43,632 nt of DNA from a virus, in IMG/VR virus record IMGVR_UViG_3300017963_000392, positions 1-43,632 of that record; one strand, given 5' to 3'. The position numbers were made by a program, and so were the translations under genes. Shown here one piece after another: positions 8,013 to 16,363 of this stretch (position 1 is the first letter of the stretch; the number at the start of each line of letters is the position of its first letter). Below the pieces are notes generated by a model. That model had not been told where the DNA came from. It saw only the letters and a list, made by a program, of their open reading frames with translations, and ran no database searches.

Positions 8013-11000
8013 TTACACCATTTGCTGTCTCATCACTCGTAATACTGTAGACTCGATTGCCTGTGGTAGTTTCTTTTTCAATCTGTCTGCGGAGGATTCA
8101 TCAGATATTGAGATGGGCACACTAATGGAAAGTCCTCCCTGCCTACTATTCACCACATCACGCATCTGCTGAGGGGTCAAAACGTACTCGTTCTTTTTTA
8201 TGATCGCAGCCATCTCGTCCGCCCTTAACCCTGTGTGTAGTTTCGGGGCGAAGCGAAAGACTTCAGGGTTGATATCCCGAACTCGCTGTTGTGACTGCTT
8301 ACCTGGCCATCTGCCAGAATGACCCCACTCCACACCACCCCCCACCGCTCCAGAACCAGACGTAGCGCCAGCACTTCCTCCTCCAAGCACAAATTTCAAT
8401 GCCTTAAGAATTAAAAGTTTTAGAATAACCTGAGATATGTACTCAAGCATACTCTTTGCCCACTTCTTAATGGCTTCAGTCGCATCTTCACTACCATCAA
8501 TGATCGAAGACCAAAGAGACACGGACTTATCTGCAAGTACATCAATTACACTGCTTCCTAATTTCTCAAACTCCTGTTTCCATGTTTTTATGTTACGAAG
8601 CGATTTTTGCATGCCAAGCACAAAAGCATTAAACATGCTGCCTGTGTGTAGATTTACAGCATCTAAGTACTCTTGTAGGGGCACCAATCCTTCGTTCTTC
8701 AACTGTTCCATTATTTCTAAATACTTTTCAACGGTAATTCTACCTGTTGCCAACCACTCATCCATCCGGGATTTTAAATATTCGAGTTCAGTTGTCTTCA
8801 AATCTCGGAGCATTTTTGCAATAGCGGCGTTGAACTCAGCTTGATTCTTTAGCAGACGCGCTTTAAGGGCATTGTCTAACCTAATATAAGCCAAATTTCG
8901 TTCGACTCTACTCGTTTTGGTTTTAGCAATCGCTCGTTTTTCTGCCTCGGCCTCTTCCCTGAGACTTTCCTCCTTTAACAGCAAAAGGTCATGCATCAAT
9001 TCACGACGGCGATTAAAATCAGTTCTGCGGATGCTAAATAGTTCATCCATTAATTCTTTTTCAGAACCAGCATCTGTCCTTGCTTGCTTTTCTCTTAAAG
9101 CGGTGTGTTCTTCTAACTGGTCAAGTTCCCAATTGAGATATTCAATCAGAGATTTTTTCGAATCCTTTATGGTCTCCCTTTTGGCCTTGAAAAATTCATT
9201 TTCTACCTTTGTCATAAGCTCTGCGTTTAGGCCTGCTAAAATCTCGTTGGTCTCAACTGCATCCAGCCCCATTTCTTCGGCAAATTTTCGTGTTGCTTTT
9301 TTTCTCTTCTCCAAGCGTTGAATCTCACGAAGCAGCCATGCTTTCCCTATCGCATCCAATTTATCGTAATACGATTTGAAATCGCCCAACTCTGGTGGGC
9401 CTTCACCTGCACCCTCACCTTTTGGCACGACTCTTCCCACCTCTCTGGCACTCTTTTTCAATCGGTCTAGCATTGTTGCTTTTTCAACGACCAAGGAAAC
9501 AAAGTTCTCAAGCGAAAGGCGCTCCTCCTCTGTTTTAGCCTTTGCTACAACAGCTTGATTAAGATATTCATACATCGCATCTTTTGATGCAAAACCAAGT
9601 GCGGACATCTGGGAAGCAGTTTCAACGACAATCTCTCTCAGCTTGCCCGTCGCCTCCACATACTTATTCGTGGCGGATTCGGCGTCTTTCTTATAACCCT
9701 CCTCCCCTTCTATCAAATCTTTAAGGGCATATTTAGCCGCCGTTATAATATTTTTTTGCTCGATAAAATAATTACCGCCTGCTTTGCCTGCTCTCCAAGC
9801 AACCCTATACTGGTATTCTTCCAGTTGTCTGCTCGCTTCCTGCATCTCTAAAGCAACTTCACCTAAAATATCTACCTGCTCAATATAGGCTTCGGTCACC
9901 CTATTCAGCATTTCAGCGGTCTTCAACATTTCAAATTCCCTGAAGACTTCATTCAACTGCTCCTGGCTTGCTCTAGACACATCTATTTTATCAGCAAGTT
10001 CTGGGTGCGCCTGAATCAGACGTTTCAAAATTCGATTGTATTCTTCACCGCCCTCCTTCGTTTCCGCCAACATTTTCTTAAATTTTCTAAGAGAATCAAG
10101 TTCGCCTTTAAGGGCTGCAGCCAACTTAATAGCCTGATCCCGATTGATTTTTTTCTGTGCGGACAAACTGCTAAAAACACCAATTAAAACAGAAGCAGCA
10201 ACAGACAAGGTAGCTATGATTGGATTGATTTTGAGGAGGGCAAGCCCAAAGGATTTAAACAAACCAAGTAAAACCGTTACGGCTTTCACTAAGGTAAATG
10301 CAGCAGCAGTCAATAGTGTAATGTTAATAACTATTCGACCTCCTAGGGTATTCGTAAGACGAACGGCAACGTCAGTTAAATCCCGCAATGTGTCAACTAA
10401 ACCTTTAAAAAGGTCAAGCAAGCCGCCAGAAGCGAGAACTTGTGCTAAAACAATTAACCTGTCACTTAAATTCTTGATCTTGAAGGCAGCACCCTCCGCC
10501 TGTATTGCCATCATGCGTTCGGCGGAACCCATCTCTTCCAACTTGGCCTTCATTGCATCCCAATCACCCGAAACAAAAGCCTTTGTGATAATAGCAGCAG
10601 CCTGAGCACCACGGAGACCAAACAACTCGTAAGCCTTTTGCATGTTTACTACTTGTTTATCATGGTCCCATATCACTTTTGCCATATTCATAATGGCTTT
10701 TTCAAACCCCACCAGACGAGGATTGACAGACTTCAAACTGATGCCGAAGTTATCAAAAGTTTCACGCAATTTACGACTTGGCGCCATCAAACGCGACAGC
10801 ACCTGCCTCATACCTGTACCAATAGTACTCGCTCTAAGACCATTATTTGCAAGAACCATCATCGAGGCGCCTGTTTGCTCGAGGGACAGGCCTACTTGTG
10901 CAGAAGCAGCACCCACGTAATTAAATGCTGTCCGCAATTTATCTATAGTCAACTTGGAACCATTGATTGCCGATGCCATAACATCCGCAATTCTTGCTGA

Positions 11001-11633
11001 TTCAACAGCCTCAAGATTAAATGCACGAATGGTAGTTGTAATTAGGTCGGAAGTGAGAGCGAGACTACTTAGAGTGCCTGCAGCAAGTGTGGCAACAGAT
11101 CGGATTGCTTGCAAAGACTCCGAGGCATCCAAACCTGATTGCGATAGATAGACCATACCCTGTGCAATTTCAGTCGTGGAGAACTTTGTCTCTACGGCAA
11201 GGTCCATCATAACTTTTTCCATGCCAGCTAACTCATTAGCTGTTGCACCTGATATTGCCTGTATATTCTTCAGTGCCTGATCGAAGTCTACGATTTCACG
11301 AGAAGCAGTTTGGAGAGCGCCGACAAACCTATAAATGCCACCTGCGGCGATGCCATATGCTGTTGTAACCTTCATCGCATTGAGCAAACGACGAACACCT
11401 GCACCAGATTTACCTATCTGTTTGTTCATCTGTGCTGAGGCATCTTCAATCTTTTTCAAGCCCTTGGCTAGCTTCCTGCCCGTTCTTTCCATCTTCTCAG
11501 AGGTTTTATCTAAACCCTTAACGCTTTTGTCGAGCTTGCCAAAAGCCCTATCGAGTCTGACAAGAATTTTATCGAAAGAGGAATCGAGTTGTGCGGCAAA
11601 TTCTGTTGCGAGGGTTACTTTTTCTTCGGCCAT
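8013..11633 (-). CDS. Tail tape measure protein (TP901 type)
   Basis: The 1206-residue protein has the recognisable phage tape-measure core of the TP901 family around residues 110-340, with FDQALKNIQAISGAT and TEIAQGMVYLSQSGLDA. Residues about 430-490 are hydrophobic with two potential membrane segments (IVINITLLTAAAFTLVKAV, IIATLSVAASVLIGV). The middle 500-1000 is highly charged helix and coiled coil. The C-terminal part carries another hydrophobic helix (YISQVILKLLILKALKFVL) followed by a Gly/Ser-rich linker. It sets tail length, fills the tail tube and may form a channel into the host membrane. Length implies a long flexible tail. AAGGTAGGCG precedes the ATG. Confidence 0.93.
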   Translation of the reverse strand: MAEEKVTLATEFAAQLDSSFDKILVRLDRAFGKLDKSVKGLDKTSEKMERTGRKLAKGLKKIEDASAQMNKQIGKSGAGVRRLLNAMKVTTAYGIAAGGIYRFVGALQTASREIVDFDQALKNIQAISGATANELAGMEKVMMDLAVETKFSTTEIAQGMVYLSQSGLDASESLQAIRSVATLAAGTLSSLALTSDLITTTIRAFNLEAVESARIADVMASAINGSKLTIDKLRTAFNYVGAASAQVGLSLEQTGASMMVLANNGLRASTIGTGMRQVLSRLMAPSRKLRETFDNFGISLKSVNPRLVGFEKAIMNMAKVIWDHDKQVVNMQKAYELFGLRGAQAAAIITKAFVSGDWDAMKAKLEEMGSAERMMAIQAEGAAFKIKNLSDRLIVLAQVLASGGLLDLFKGLVDTLRDLTDVAVRLTNTLGGRIVINITLLTAAAFTLVKAVTVLLGLFKSFGLALLKINPIIATLSVAASVLIGVFSSLSAQKKINRDQAIKLAAALKGELDSLRKFKKMLAETKEGGEEYNRILKRLIQAHPELADKIDVSRASQEQLNEVFREFEMLKTAEMLNRVTEAYIEQVDILGEVALEMQEASRQLEEYQYRVAWRAGKAGGNYFIEQKNIITAAKYALKDLIEGEEGYKKDAESATNKYVEATGKLREIVVETASQMSALGFASKDAMYEYLNQAVVAKAKTEEERLSLENFVSLVVEKATMLDRLKKSAREVGRVVPKGEGAGEGPPELGDFKSYYDKLDAIGKAWLLREIQRLEKRKKATRKFAEEMGLDAVETNEILAGLNAELMTKVENEFFKAKRETIKDSKKSLIEYLNWELDQLEEHTALREKQARTDAGSEKELMDELFSIRRTDFNRRRELMHDLLLLKEESLREEAEAEKRAIAKTKTSRVERNLAYIRLDNALKARLLKNQAEFNAAIAKMLRDLKTTELEYLKSRMDEWLATGRITVEKYLEIMEQLKNEGLVPLQEYLDAVNLHTGSMFNAFVLGMQKSLRNIKTWKQEFEKLGSSVIDVLADKSVSLWSSIIDGSEDATEAIKKWAKSMLEYISQVILKLLILKALKFVLGGGSAGATSGSGAVGGGVEWGHSGRWPGKQSQQRVRDINPEVFRFAPKLHTGLRADEMAAIIKKNEYVLTPQQMRDVVNSRQGGLSISVPISISDESSADRLKKKLPQAIESTVLRVMRQQMV

Positions 11634-11639
11634 TTTCGC

Positions 11640-12442
11640 CTACCTTTTCTTTCCTTTAAGCGATGGTCCCATTAAAGATGCTACTCTCTTTTTCATTTTT
11701 TCAGTCAATTCCTTCCTTTCTTCCTCCGACATGTTTTTGTAACTCTCAGGGTCACCAAACAATTCTTCGGAAGATTGATCTTTGCCTTTCAACACTTTAT
11801 CGATGTCGATCCCTTGCAATGCAGCCTGAAACTTCCAGTCACTCATCTGCATCTTTTGGGATTGCTCAAACAAGTAAAAGAACTGCGGAAACGTTACTCC
11901 GCCTTCCCAATATCGTCTACTGAAGATGTGCTCGAATCTGTAGCCTGGGAACGTTCTACAGACGATTGCGGCTGCCTCTTCGATTTCAAGTTGGTTATTT
12001 CTTCTTCCACTTGATCCAGAATCTCCGTTTTGTCTTCCGATCCCATCTTCTCGAAGAGGCTCTTCACGTTTTTTATTAGCCCTTTAAAATTACGGTCATA
12101 AACAACCTTAGCGATTTCCGTAATCTGAATATTGTCCACATCCATTAAGAGAGCATCTATGTTGTCATACCCGCACTTAACCAAATCATCTTGATTTACA
12201 ACATAAGAAAGAAGTGTCGAAATATTATTTTCCACAAACGACAGAACAAAATTCGTAAGCTGTTCTGGTGTGGTGTTCTCACTAAGCCCAGTCATCCCTT
12301 CGAGCATACCGGCAACTGTTTCTTTCATTTGCAACTGGTGCCCTACAGACAACGGATAGATTTTGACCTTCCGAAGATCACGGATGCCAATCTCAACAAC
12401 CGTGATCCTCGGATTTATTTTGTTGTGTGTTGTGTCCGGCAT
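11640..12442 (-). CDS. Tail assembly chaperone GT fusion made by -1 ribosomal frameshift
   Basis: Reading the G frame from 12442 to the slippery heptamer A AAA AAC (12074-12068) and then shifting back one base gives an open frame of about 267 residues that ends at 11640. The -1 frame has a TAA just upstream of the heptamer and no stop from there to 11640, which fixes the shift window. The T part includes a conserved-looking stretch (EEAAAIVCRTFPGYRFEHIF, then WEGGVTFPQFFYLFEQSQ) that lies upstream of any start codon and so can be made only by frameshifting. This is the classical G/GT arrangement between tail-tube and tape-measure genes. Naive calling would give a truncated 77-residue gene from a TTG. 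Confidence 0.85.
11894..12442 (-). CDS. Tail assembly chaperone G protein (zero frame)
   Basis: The ATG at 12440-12442 follows AGGAGTGAAT and gives 182 residues starting MPDTTHNKINPRITVVEIG. The open frame extends upstream but that part is only a shadow of the tail-tube gene. The protein is acidic and helical, with phrases such as VGHQLQMKETVAGML and YDNIDALLMDVDNIQITEIAKVVYDRNFKGLIKNV typical of gpG-type tail chaperones. The last 57 residues, after the slippery site, are Ser/Gln-rich and look less constrained. It should bind the tape measure during tail assembly in the cytoplasm. Confidence 0.8.
   Translation of the reverse strand: MPDTTHNKINPRITVVEIGIRDLRKVKIYPLSVGHQLQMKETVAGMLEGMTGLSENTTPEQLTNFVLSFVENNISTLLSYVVNQDDLVKCGYDNIDALLMDVDNIQITEIAKVVYDRNFKGLIKNVKSLFEKMGSEDKTEILDQVEEEITNLKSKRQPQSSVERSQATDSSTSSVDDIGKAE
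12068..12074 (-). promoter_or_regulatory. Programmed -1 frameshift slippery heptamer
   Basis: On the minus strand the zero-frame codons read CTA ATA AAA AAC GTG, so A AAA AAC is in the exact phase required for tandem slippage (X XXY YYZ). After slipping, reading continues CGT GAA GAG CCT and stays open for 142 codons. The heptamer is about 125 codons into the G gene, a usual location for lambda-like G/GT signals. No downstream pseudoknot was worked out. Confidence 0.85.
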
Positions 12443-12479
12443 ATTCACTCCTAATTTAATAGGTTGACATAACGAACTA

Positions 12480-13124
12480 CTACGGAGAAGTAGTAGTTGT
12501 GGTTGACGTGGTAGTACTCGTCGTGGTTTGAGTAGCATCATCCCACACGATCTTACCAATCGGGGAGTTGTCCCAAATAACATGACCGCCCGAAACGTCT
12601 GAGTCAGCACGTTTGGCTTCCAAAGAAATAGGAACTGCAACCACATCTTCAGTTTGAAAGTCCGCTTCCTGGGAAGAGACAGCCTGGCATCTCGGGAAGA
12701 TGATGGTCATAGTGTTGGTGCCATCAGGAAATGTATAAACAGCTTCCATTCTGAGGTACACAGGGGTAGCCATATTACCAAGTCCGATTTCACCTTGATG
12801 GTCATCGGTGTATCCCGTAGGATCAAGACCACGAGCAACCGCCCAATTCTTCGGGGTCTGCTCTTTGAACGCAATCTCCATCATAGCAGATTCACGCAAT
12901 GGAAACGTGGCGTCTTCCATCAGCGGGAATCCAGATTCGAGTTTGAAAAAATCAACGTTGCCAGTAAACTTCGTAGTTGCCAACGCACCAATGCTATCTG
13001 AAGACGTTAAAATAGCACGAGTCTGTCCAATGTAGGTACTTGCCAAACCAATTCTGATTTGTGCAAGACCCAATGCGACAGTGGTAGTGTTTTTCGTAAC
13101 AGGCCCTGTAACTGTGATCGTCAT
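12480..13124 (-). CDS. Major tail tube protein with threonine tail
   Basis: The 214-residue product starts MTITVTGPVTKNTTTV after a perfect ribosome-binding site (AAGGAGGTGATTTT). Its length, its position immediately before the G/GT chaperones and the phrase GFPLMEDATFPLRES, followed by RMEAVYTFPDGTNTMTIIFPRC, fit a siphovirus tail tube subunit. The C-terminus after WDDATQ is a Thr/Ser tail of about 16 residues ending TTTTTSP. As the tube subunit is present in many copies, this tail would decorate the entire tail surface if exposed. Function by context; good confidence. Confidence 0.75.
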   Translation of the reverse strand: MTITVTGPVTKNTTTVALGLAQIRIGLASTYIGQTRAILTSSDSIGALATTKFTGNVDFFKLESGFPLMEDATFPLRESAMMEIAFKEQTPKNWAVARGLDPTGYTDDHQGEIGLGNMATPVYLRMEAVYTFPDGTNTMTIIFPRCQAVSSQEADFQTEDVVAVPISLEAKRADSDVSGGHVIWDNSPIGKIVWDDATQTTTSTTTSTTTTTSP

Positions 13125-13160
13125 AAAATCACCTCCTTCTTAGTAATGATAAAAACAGTT

Positions 13161-13430
13161 TTACTCACCGGACTCACTTGAGTCATCCTCATTGTCATTC
13201 GACTTTTGGCCGATTGTTTTCACAGATTTTGGAAAGAGTGTAAATTCGTTCCAATGGTCAGGGTTCTCTTTTCTGCACCTTCTTCGTATGCACCTCATTT
13301 TAATGTGTCCAAATATCAACATCTCAACAGGAGTAAAATCCCCCCCTCTACCAAAACGAAAAACCCAAAGTCCGTTGTGCTTTCTGCGTATCAACTTCTT
13401 GCCGCAAATTGAACATGTATAAAAACCCAT
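13161..13430 (-). CDS. Small zinc-finger protein, Com-like
   Basis: The ATG at 13428-13430 is chosen with AGGGGTG upstream; a GTG two codons earlier is possible. The 89-residue protein has an N-terminal CSICGKKLIRRKHNG and a second pair in KMRCIRRRCRKEN, a four-cysteine zinc-ribbon arrangement resembling phage Com-like proteins that activate translation of a neighbouring gene. The C-terminus is acidic and Ser-rich. It sits between a tail-terminator-like gene and the tail tube gene. The Com comparison is by pattern only; a structural or nucleic-acid-binding role is equally possible. Confidence 0.55.
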   Translation of the reverse strand: MGFYTCSICGKKLIRRKHNGLWVFRFGRGGDFTPVEMLIFGHIKMRCIRRRCRKENPDHWNEFTLFPKSVKTIGQKSNDNEDDSSESGE

Positions 13431-13439
13431 ACTCACCCC

Positions 13440-13910
13440 TTAAACAACACTAGCGAAACGTGTCCTAACAGTAAACAGTTTCACTTTAGTTTCGTCTTCG
13501 GTCTCATACTCATCCGATTCAATAATGCTCTGTATAACAATGCCGCCCAATAGTGTCCAAGCCTGCGTGGGGTGGCTTTGGTAAAACGGGATGTATGCTG
13601 GAACGTCTGTGTTGGTACTGTTTGTTAGGTACCCCATTACTTTATCGCCCAATTGAGCGAGTTTAAAACCTTCGTTGTCTTGTCTGGTGCAACAATAAAG
13701 TTCAAAGACAGAATCCGACATAGTGCCGCGCGCCATTGAACCAAACCCTACAGTTATCCATCGCTTTACAACACGTCCGCGTATGTTGGGAGTAGCAAGT
13801 GTTTTGTCGAAGGTGAGATAAATACCCTCAACGGTCTTCAAATTGTCCACCAAAAACTTCTTGATGCTATCTCGATAATTCGCTTCTCTGGCTGTTGCAT
13901 TTAATGCCAT
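13440..13910 (-). CDS. Tail completion/terminator-like protein
   Basis: The 156-residue protein is mixed alpha/beta: an N-terminal helix (TAREANYRDSIKKFLVDNL), then strands with RGRVVKRWITVGFG and SVFELYCCTRQDNEG. Length and position, after the gp10-like protein and before the tail tube, match the tail terminator or tail completion protein that caps the tube and joins it to the head. GGGAGTG lies about 10 bases before the ATG. No other domain is visible. Assignment rests mainly on gene order. Confidence 0.6.
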   Translation of the reverse strand: MALNATAREANYRDSIKKFLVDNLKTVEGIYLTFDKTLATPNIRGRVVKRWITVGFGSMARGTMSDSVFELYCCTRQDNEGFKLAQLGDKVMGYLTNSTNTDVPAYIPFYQSHPTQAWTLLGGIVIQSIIESDEYETEDETKVKLFTVRTRFASVV

Positions 13911-14009
13911 AGCGTTTAATCACTCCCAATCTTAAAATGCATACGTATTCTTGTCTTTTCGAAAAAAGTCTAAAATTCGAGGTACCAGACAGGGAAAACG
14001 CGGTATTTG

Positions 14010-14360
14010 TCACACAGTATGCACTACGTTTTCACTCGAAAGCGATCTGAAGGCTTTCCTGATCTCCTTTTCCTTACCCAAGGCAATTTTCGACGCCTTT
14101 CTCCTATCGTGTCTGCTTCTGGTTGGATCCAACGTAATCGATACCTGTTGCCAAAAAATGAAAACATCACTATATGCGGTGTGCAAAATAGGATTCCCTG
14201 CTGCTTCCTGGTTTTGTTTCAGTTCCTTGTTCATACTATTTGAAAACTTTCCCCACGAAATACTCCACCTGTCTAAATTATTCGCCTTGCACTGCTTTGC
14301 CATTCTCTTAATTGCATCTACAAAAGCGATTGGACTTAATGTGTTCACTTTGCTCTCCAT
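14010..14360 (-). CDS. Hypothetical protein in head-tail joining region
   Basis: This 116-residue, basic, helical protein overlaps the end of the upstream virion-morphogenesis gene by 16 bases. It contains IAFVDAIKRMAKQCKANNL and a C-terminal RSRHDRRKASKIALGKEKEIRKA, both strongly positive. It has no Cys motif and no membrane segment. It may be a small neck protein or assembly factor. It is followed by about 100 bases without a gene (13911-14009), where I see no clear terminator or promoter. Confidence 0.55.
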   Translation of the reverse strand: MESKVNTLSPIAFVDAIKRMAKQCKANNLDRWSISWGKFSNSMNKELKQNQEAAGNPILHTAYSDVFIFWQQVSITLDPTRSRHDRRKASKIALGKEKEIRKAFRSLSSENVVHTV

Positions 14361-14824
14361 ATGCTCCGAATTCGATTGGCGACTTTCTTCAAACTCTTCT
14401 TCATTACACCCAACCTAAACTCAGTTCGAGTAGGCCCAAAAACAGGCCGTGCAGGGTGCAGCCTACCCGCGTACACACCACCAAACTCAAGAATGTGTGC
14501 TTTCATGCTGTGTAAGGATCCCCCAAATCGAACGACCCAACCACGATCTGTTTTCACCATTAGAATACTGCCAAGCATGTCCCCTGTTAAGATCCAAAAG
14601 CGCAGGTGCCCTACTTTTCTCAATTTGTTCTTTGCGTATTCTTCGTGATACGGTTTATAACCACCGGCATACTTCTGCATTTCGATGTTTCTGATTACAA
14701 GGTTACGAAATTGTGCGGCTTGTTCAAAAGGCAGGTTTTTCGAGTAGGTATCGAGAGCACGCCCCATCTTCCGATACTTTCTAACAAACTCGAGGTTTCT
14801 TACACGTATGGTAAGTCTAAACAT
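14345..14824 (-). CDS. Head-tail joining protein, HK97 gp10 / virion-morphogenesis type
   Basis: The 159-residue product has the signature ending of HK97 gp10-like and Mu gpG-like proteins: SMKAHILEFGGVYAGR followed by HPARPVFGPT and a final amphipathic helix (MKKSLKKVANRIRSIWRAK). The N-terminal half is helical and basic with LPFEQAAQFRNLVIRNIEM. Its neighbours are connector-like genes above and a tail-terminator-like gene below, consistent with the neck module. It acts in the virion, joining head to tail or completing the tail. Confidence 0.75.
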   Translation of the reverse strand: MFRLTIRVRNLEFVRKYRKMGRALDTYSKNLPFEQAAQFRNLVIRNIEMQKYAGGYKPYHEEYAKNKLRKVGHLRFWILTGDMLGSILMVKTDRGWVVRFGGSLHSMKAHILEFGGVYAGRLHPARPVFGPTRTEFRLGVMKKSLKKVANRIRSIWRAK

Positions 14825-14833
14825 GCTACCACG

Positions 14834-15526
14834 TTACGGGGACGTGGTGGTCGTCGTGGAACTCGTGGAAGTGGATGTAGTCGTCGTGGTTGTTGTAGAC
14901 GTAGGTCGTTGATCTTCACCTAATTCAACGACATCTAAGCCCTCGTACCTTCTAGGCTTAACAGATTCAACGCGGTAGTACTCAGTTGATGATACCCGAA
15001 TTCGATCAAGGACCTGAACCCCTACAGAAGTCGGGATGTACATTTCATGGGTTTCTATACTGAGTAAGGCAATTTCTTCATCGGTAACAAGATCGTGACC
15101 GTACAAAGGCGTTGTTATCAACACAGGCTGGCTTCGGGCAATATATGACCAATGCGTTTCTCGGTGATACGTCTGTGTAGAGTAATCACCTTCAGACGGG
15201 CGCAAAACATCAACAGTTAGATTGCTTTTGTACAGAACAATACTATTTTGAAAGATGGAGTTTAAAAGCATATCCGGTGTAACGTTCGCTACCAGATACT
15301 TCGTACCTGTTTGGTTTATCTGTAAAACATCACCACTCACCAAAACAGAATCGTAAGCAACGACACCTTCCAAAAAGAACTCACGAATAAACGGTTTCGT
15401 TACTTGAGCATTACCCGCAAGCAAGGTGTACTCACCTGTAACGTCCCCGCTATCTCGCAAAATAGTAAAAGCAATCCCGGCTTCTTGTAGGACACAACCT
15501 TTAATGTCCTCGCCCATTGTGGTCAT
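14834..15526 (-). CDS. Neck/connector protein with threonine tail
   Basis: The 230-residue product is beta-rich with alternating short turns (GDVTGEYTLLAGNAQVTKP, GDVLQINQTGTKYLVANVT). This fits phage neck proteins that sit between gp6-like adaptor and gp10-like genes. Near the end (VSSTEYYRVESVKPRRYEGL) it resembles small beta-barrel connector proteins. The C-terminus is a Thr/Ser tail of about 24 residues ending TTTTTSP, with several Ser interspersed. Its stop lies 9 bases before the next ATG. Its first base overlaps the stop of the upstream gene (TAATG). Confidence 0.65.
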   Translation of the reverse strand: MTTMGEDIKGCVLQEAGIAFTILRDSGDVTGEYTLLAGNAQVTKPFIREFFLEGVVAYDSVLVSGDVLQINQTGTKYLVANVTPDMLLNSIFQNSIVLYKSNLTVDVLRPSEGDYSTQTYHRETHWSYIARSQPVLITTPLYGHDLVTDEEIALLSIETHEMYIPTSVGVQVLDRIRVSSTEYYRVESVKPRRYEGLDVVELGEDQRPTSTTTTTTTSTSTSSTTTTTSP

Positions 15527-15978
15527 TAATCATCCTCTTTAGGCTGAAACTCCACCAACTGGTCCGAATCGTAAGTTAGATCCTTACCTACCTCGTCGTA
15601 GGCAAACCCTGCATCAACTTTGGTTCCGAATATCCTGAAGGCTTCGACACCAGCCCACTCATCTGGGTTGCTCTCCATCGCCGCCAGGTATGCCTCGTCC
15701 ATATACTTGACCAATCTCTCATAGTGGTCAAACCGCTGTTGAAGGTTAACCTGTTGGTACTTAAACTTATGGGCACTCTGAGACAGGAGATAAAAGAAAA
15801 GGTGGCGCTTTGCTCGTTGTTTCATCCAATGCGTTCTGAAATCAGAAGAAGTAGGAAACGACCATCCAGTTTCCCTACTCGCGTCATTGCAAGCATTGAC
15901 GTAATCTGAAACATCAAGGTAGTCGGAAAGACCTTTCATTTCCCCCTGTAACAGCACTTCCATGTTACTTTTTTCCAC
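15526..15978 (-). CDS. Head-tail adaptor, gp6-like
   Basis: The product is 150 residues from a GTG at 15976-15978, which has GGGGATAA just upstream; an ATG at 15961-15963 would give 145 residues but lacks a good site. The protein is helical with DYVNACNDASRETGWSFPTS, then the long helix of HWMKQRAKRHLFFYLLSQSA, and ends acidic. Size, helicity and position, directly after the capsid region, match the first head-tail connector protein (gp6-like) that docks onto the portal. No enzymatic motif. Confidence 0.6.
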   Translation of the reverse strand: MEKSNMEVLLQGEMKGLSDYLDVSDYVNACNDASRETGWSFPTSSDFRTHWMKQRAKRHLFFYLLSQSAHKFKYQQVNLQQRFDHYERLVKYMDEAYLAAMESNPDEWAGVEAFRIFGTKVDAGFAYDEVGKDLTYDSDQLVEFQPKEDD

Positions 15979-15981
15979 TTT

Positions 15982-16332
15982 TTATCCCCGTGCCCTTCTC
16001 TTTACAAGTTTAGGTTTACTCGTTTTTTTAGGAGTTGCCAACTTAGATTTAGATACAGGTGTTTTTTTCTTCGGCTGTGTGACCTCCTTGTTTACAATAT
16101 TCTTACTCTTTACAACTGAAGAAGTCGTGGACTTCTTCATTGCCTCGAGAGAAGGGGAATCGATTATTGTGGGCACGGGATCGGGACTTTCTTTCAAAAT
16201 CTCAACGACCCCGGTGCCCATTGCGACTTCCTGTAGGATGTCTTTGGGTATATCAGGGTGAACGTACTCACCTTCTTTATACACATTGCCGCCACAAAGT
16301 AGCGTTTTTTTGAGTAACACTCTTTCGTACAT
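15982..16332 (-). CDS. Small Lys-rich protein after capsid gene
   Basis: The ATG at 16330-16332 has GGGGAGGCAATCGA upstream, so the longer open frame, which merely mirrors the capsid threonine tail, is rejected. The 116-residue product starts MYERVLLKKTLLCGGNVYKEG with VHPDIPKDILQEVAM, reminiscent of small head-region proteins that carry a short SH3-like fold. The last 50 residues are Lys/Thr/Pro/Ser-rich (QPKKKTPVSKSKLATPKKTS), probably disordered and possibly DNA- or membrane-interacting. Function unknown. Confidence 0.6.
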   Translation of the reverse strand: MYERVLLKKTLLCGGNVYKEGEYVHPDIPKDILQEVAMGTGVVEILKESPDPVPTIIDSPSLEAMKKSTTSSVVKSKNIVNKEVTQPKKKTPVSKSKLATPKKTSKPKLVKRRARG

Positions 16333-16363
16333 TCGATTGCCTCCCCAAAATGCTCTTGACCTA

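Noticed and set aside
11640-11873. Independent 77-residue gene starting at TTG
   Set aside because: The homologous-looking T sequence continues upstream of the TTG and is reached only by the -1 frameshift, so a separate gene is unlikely.
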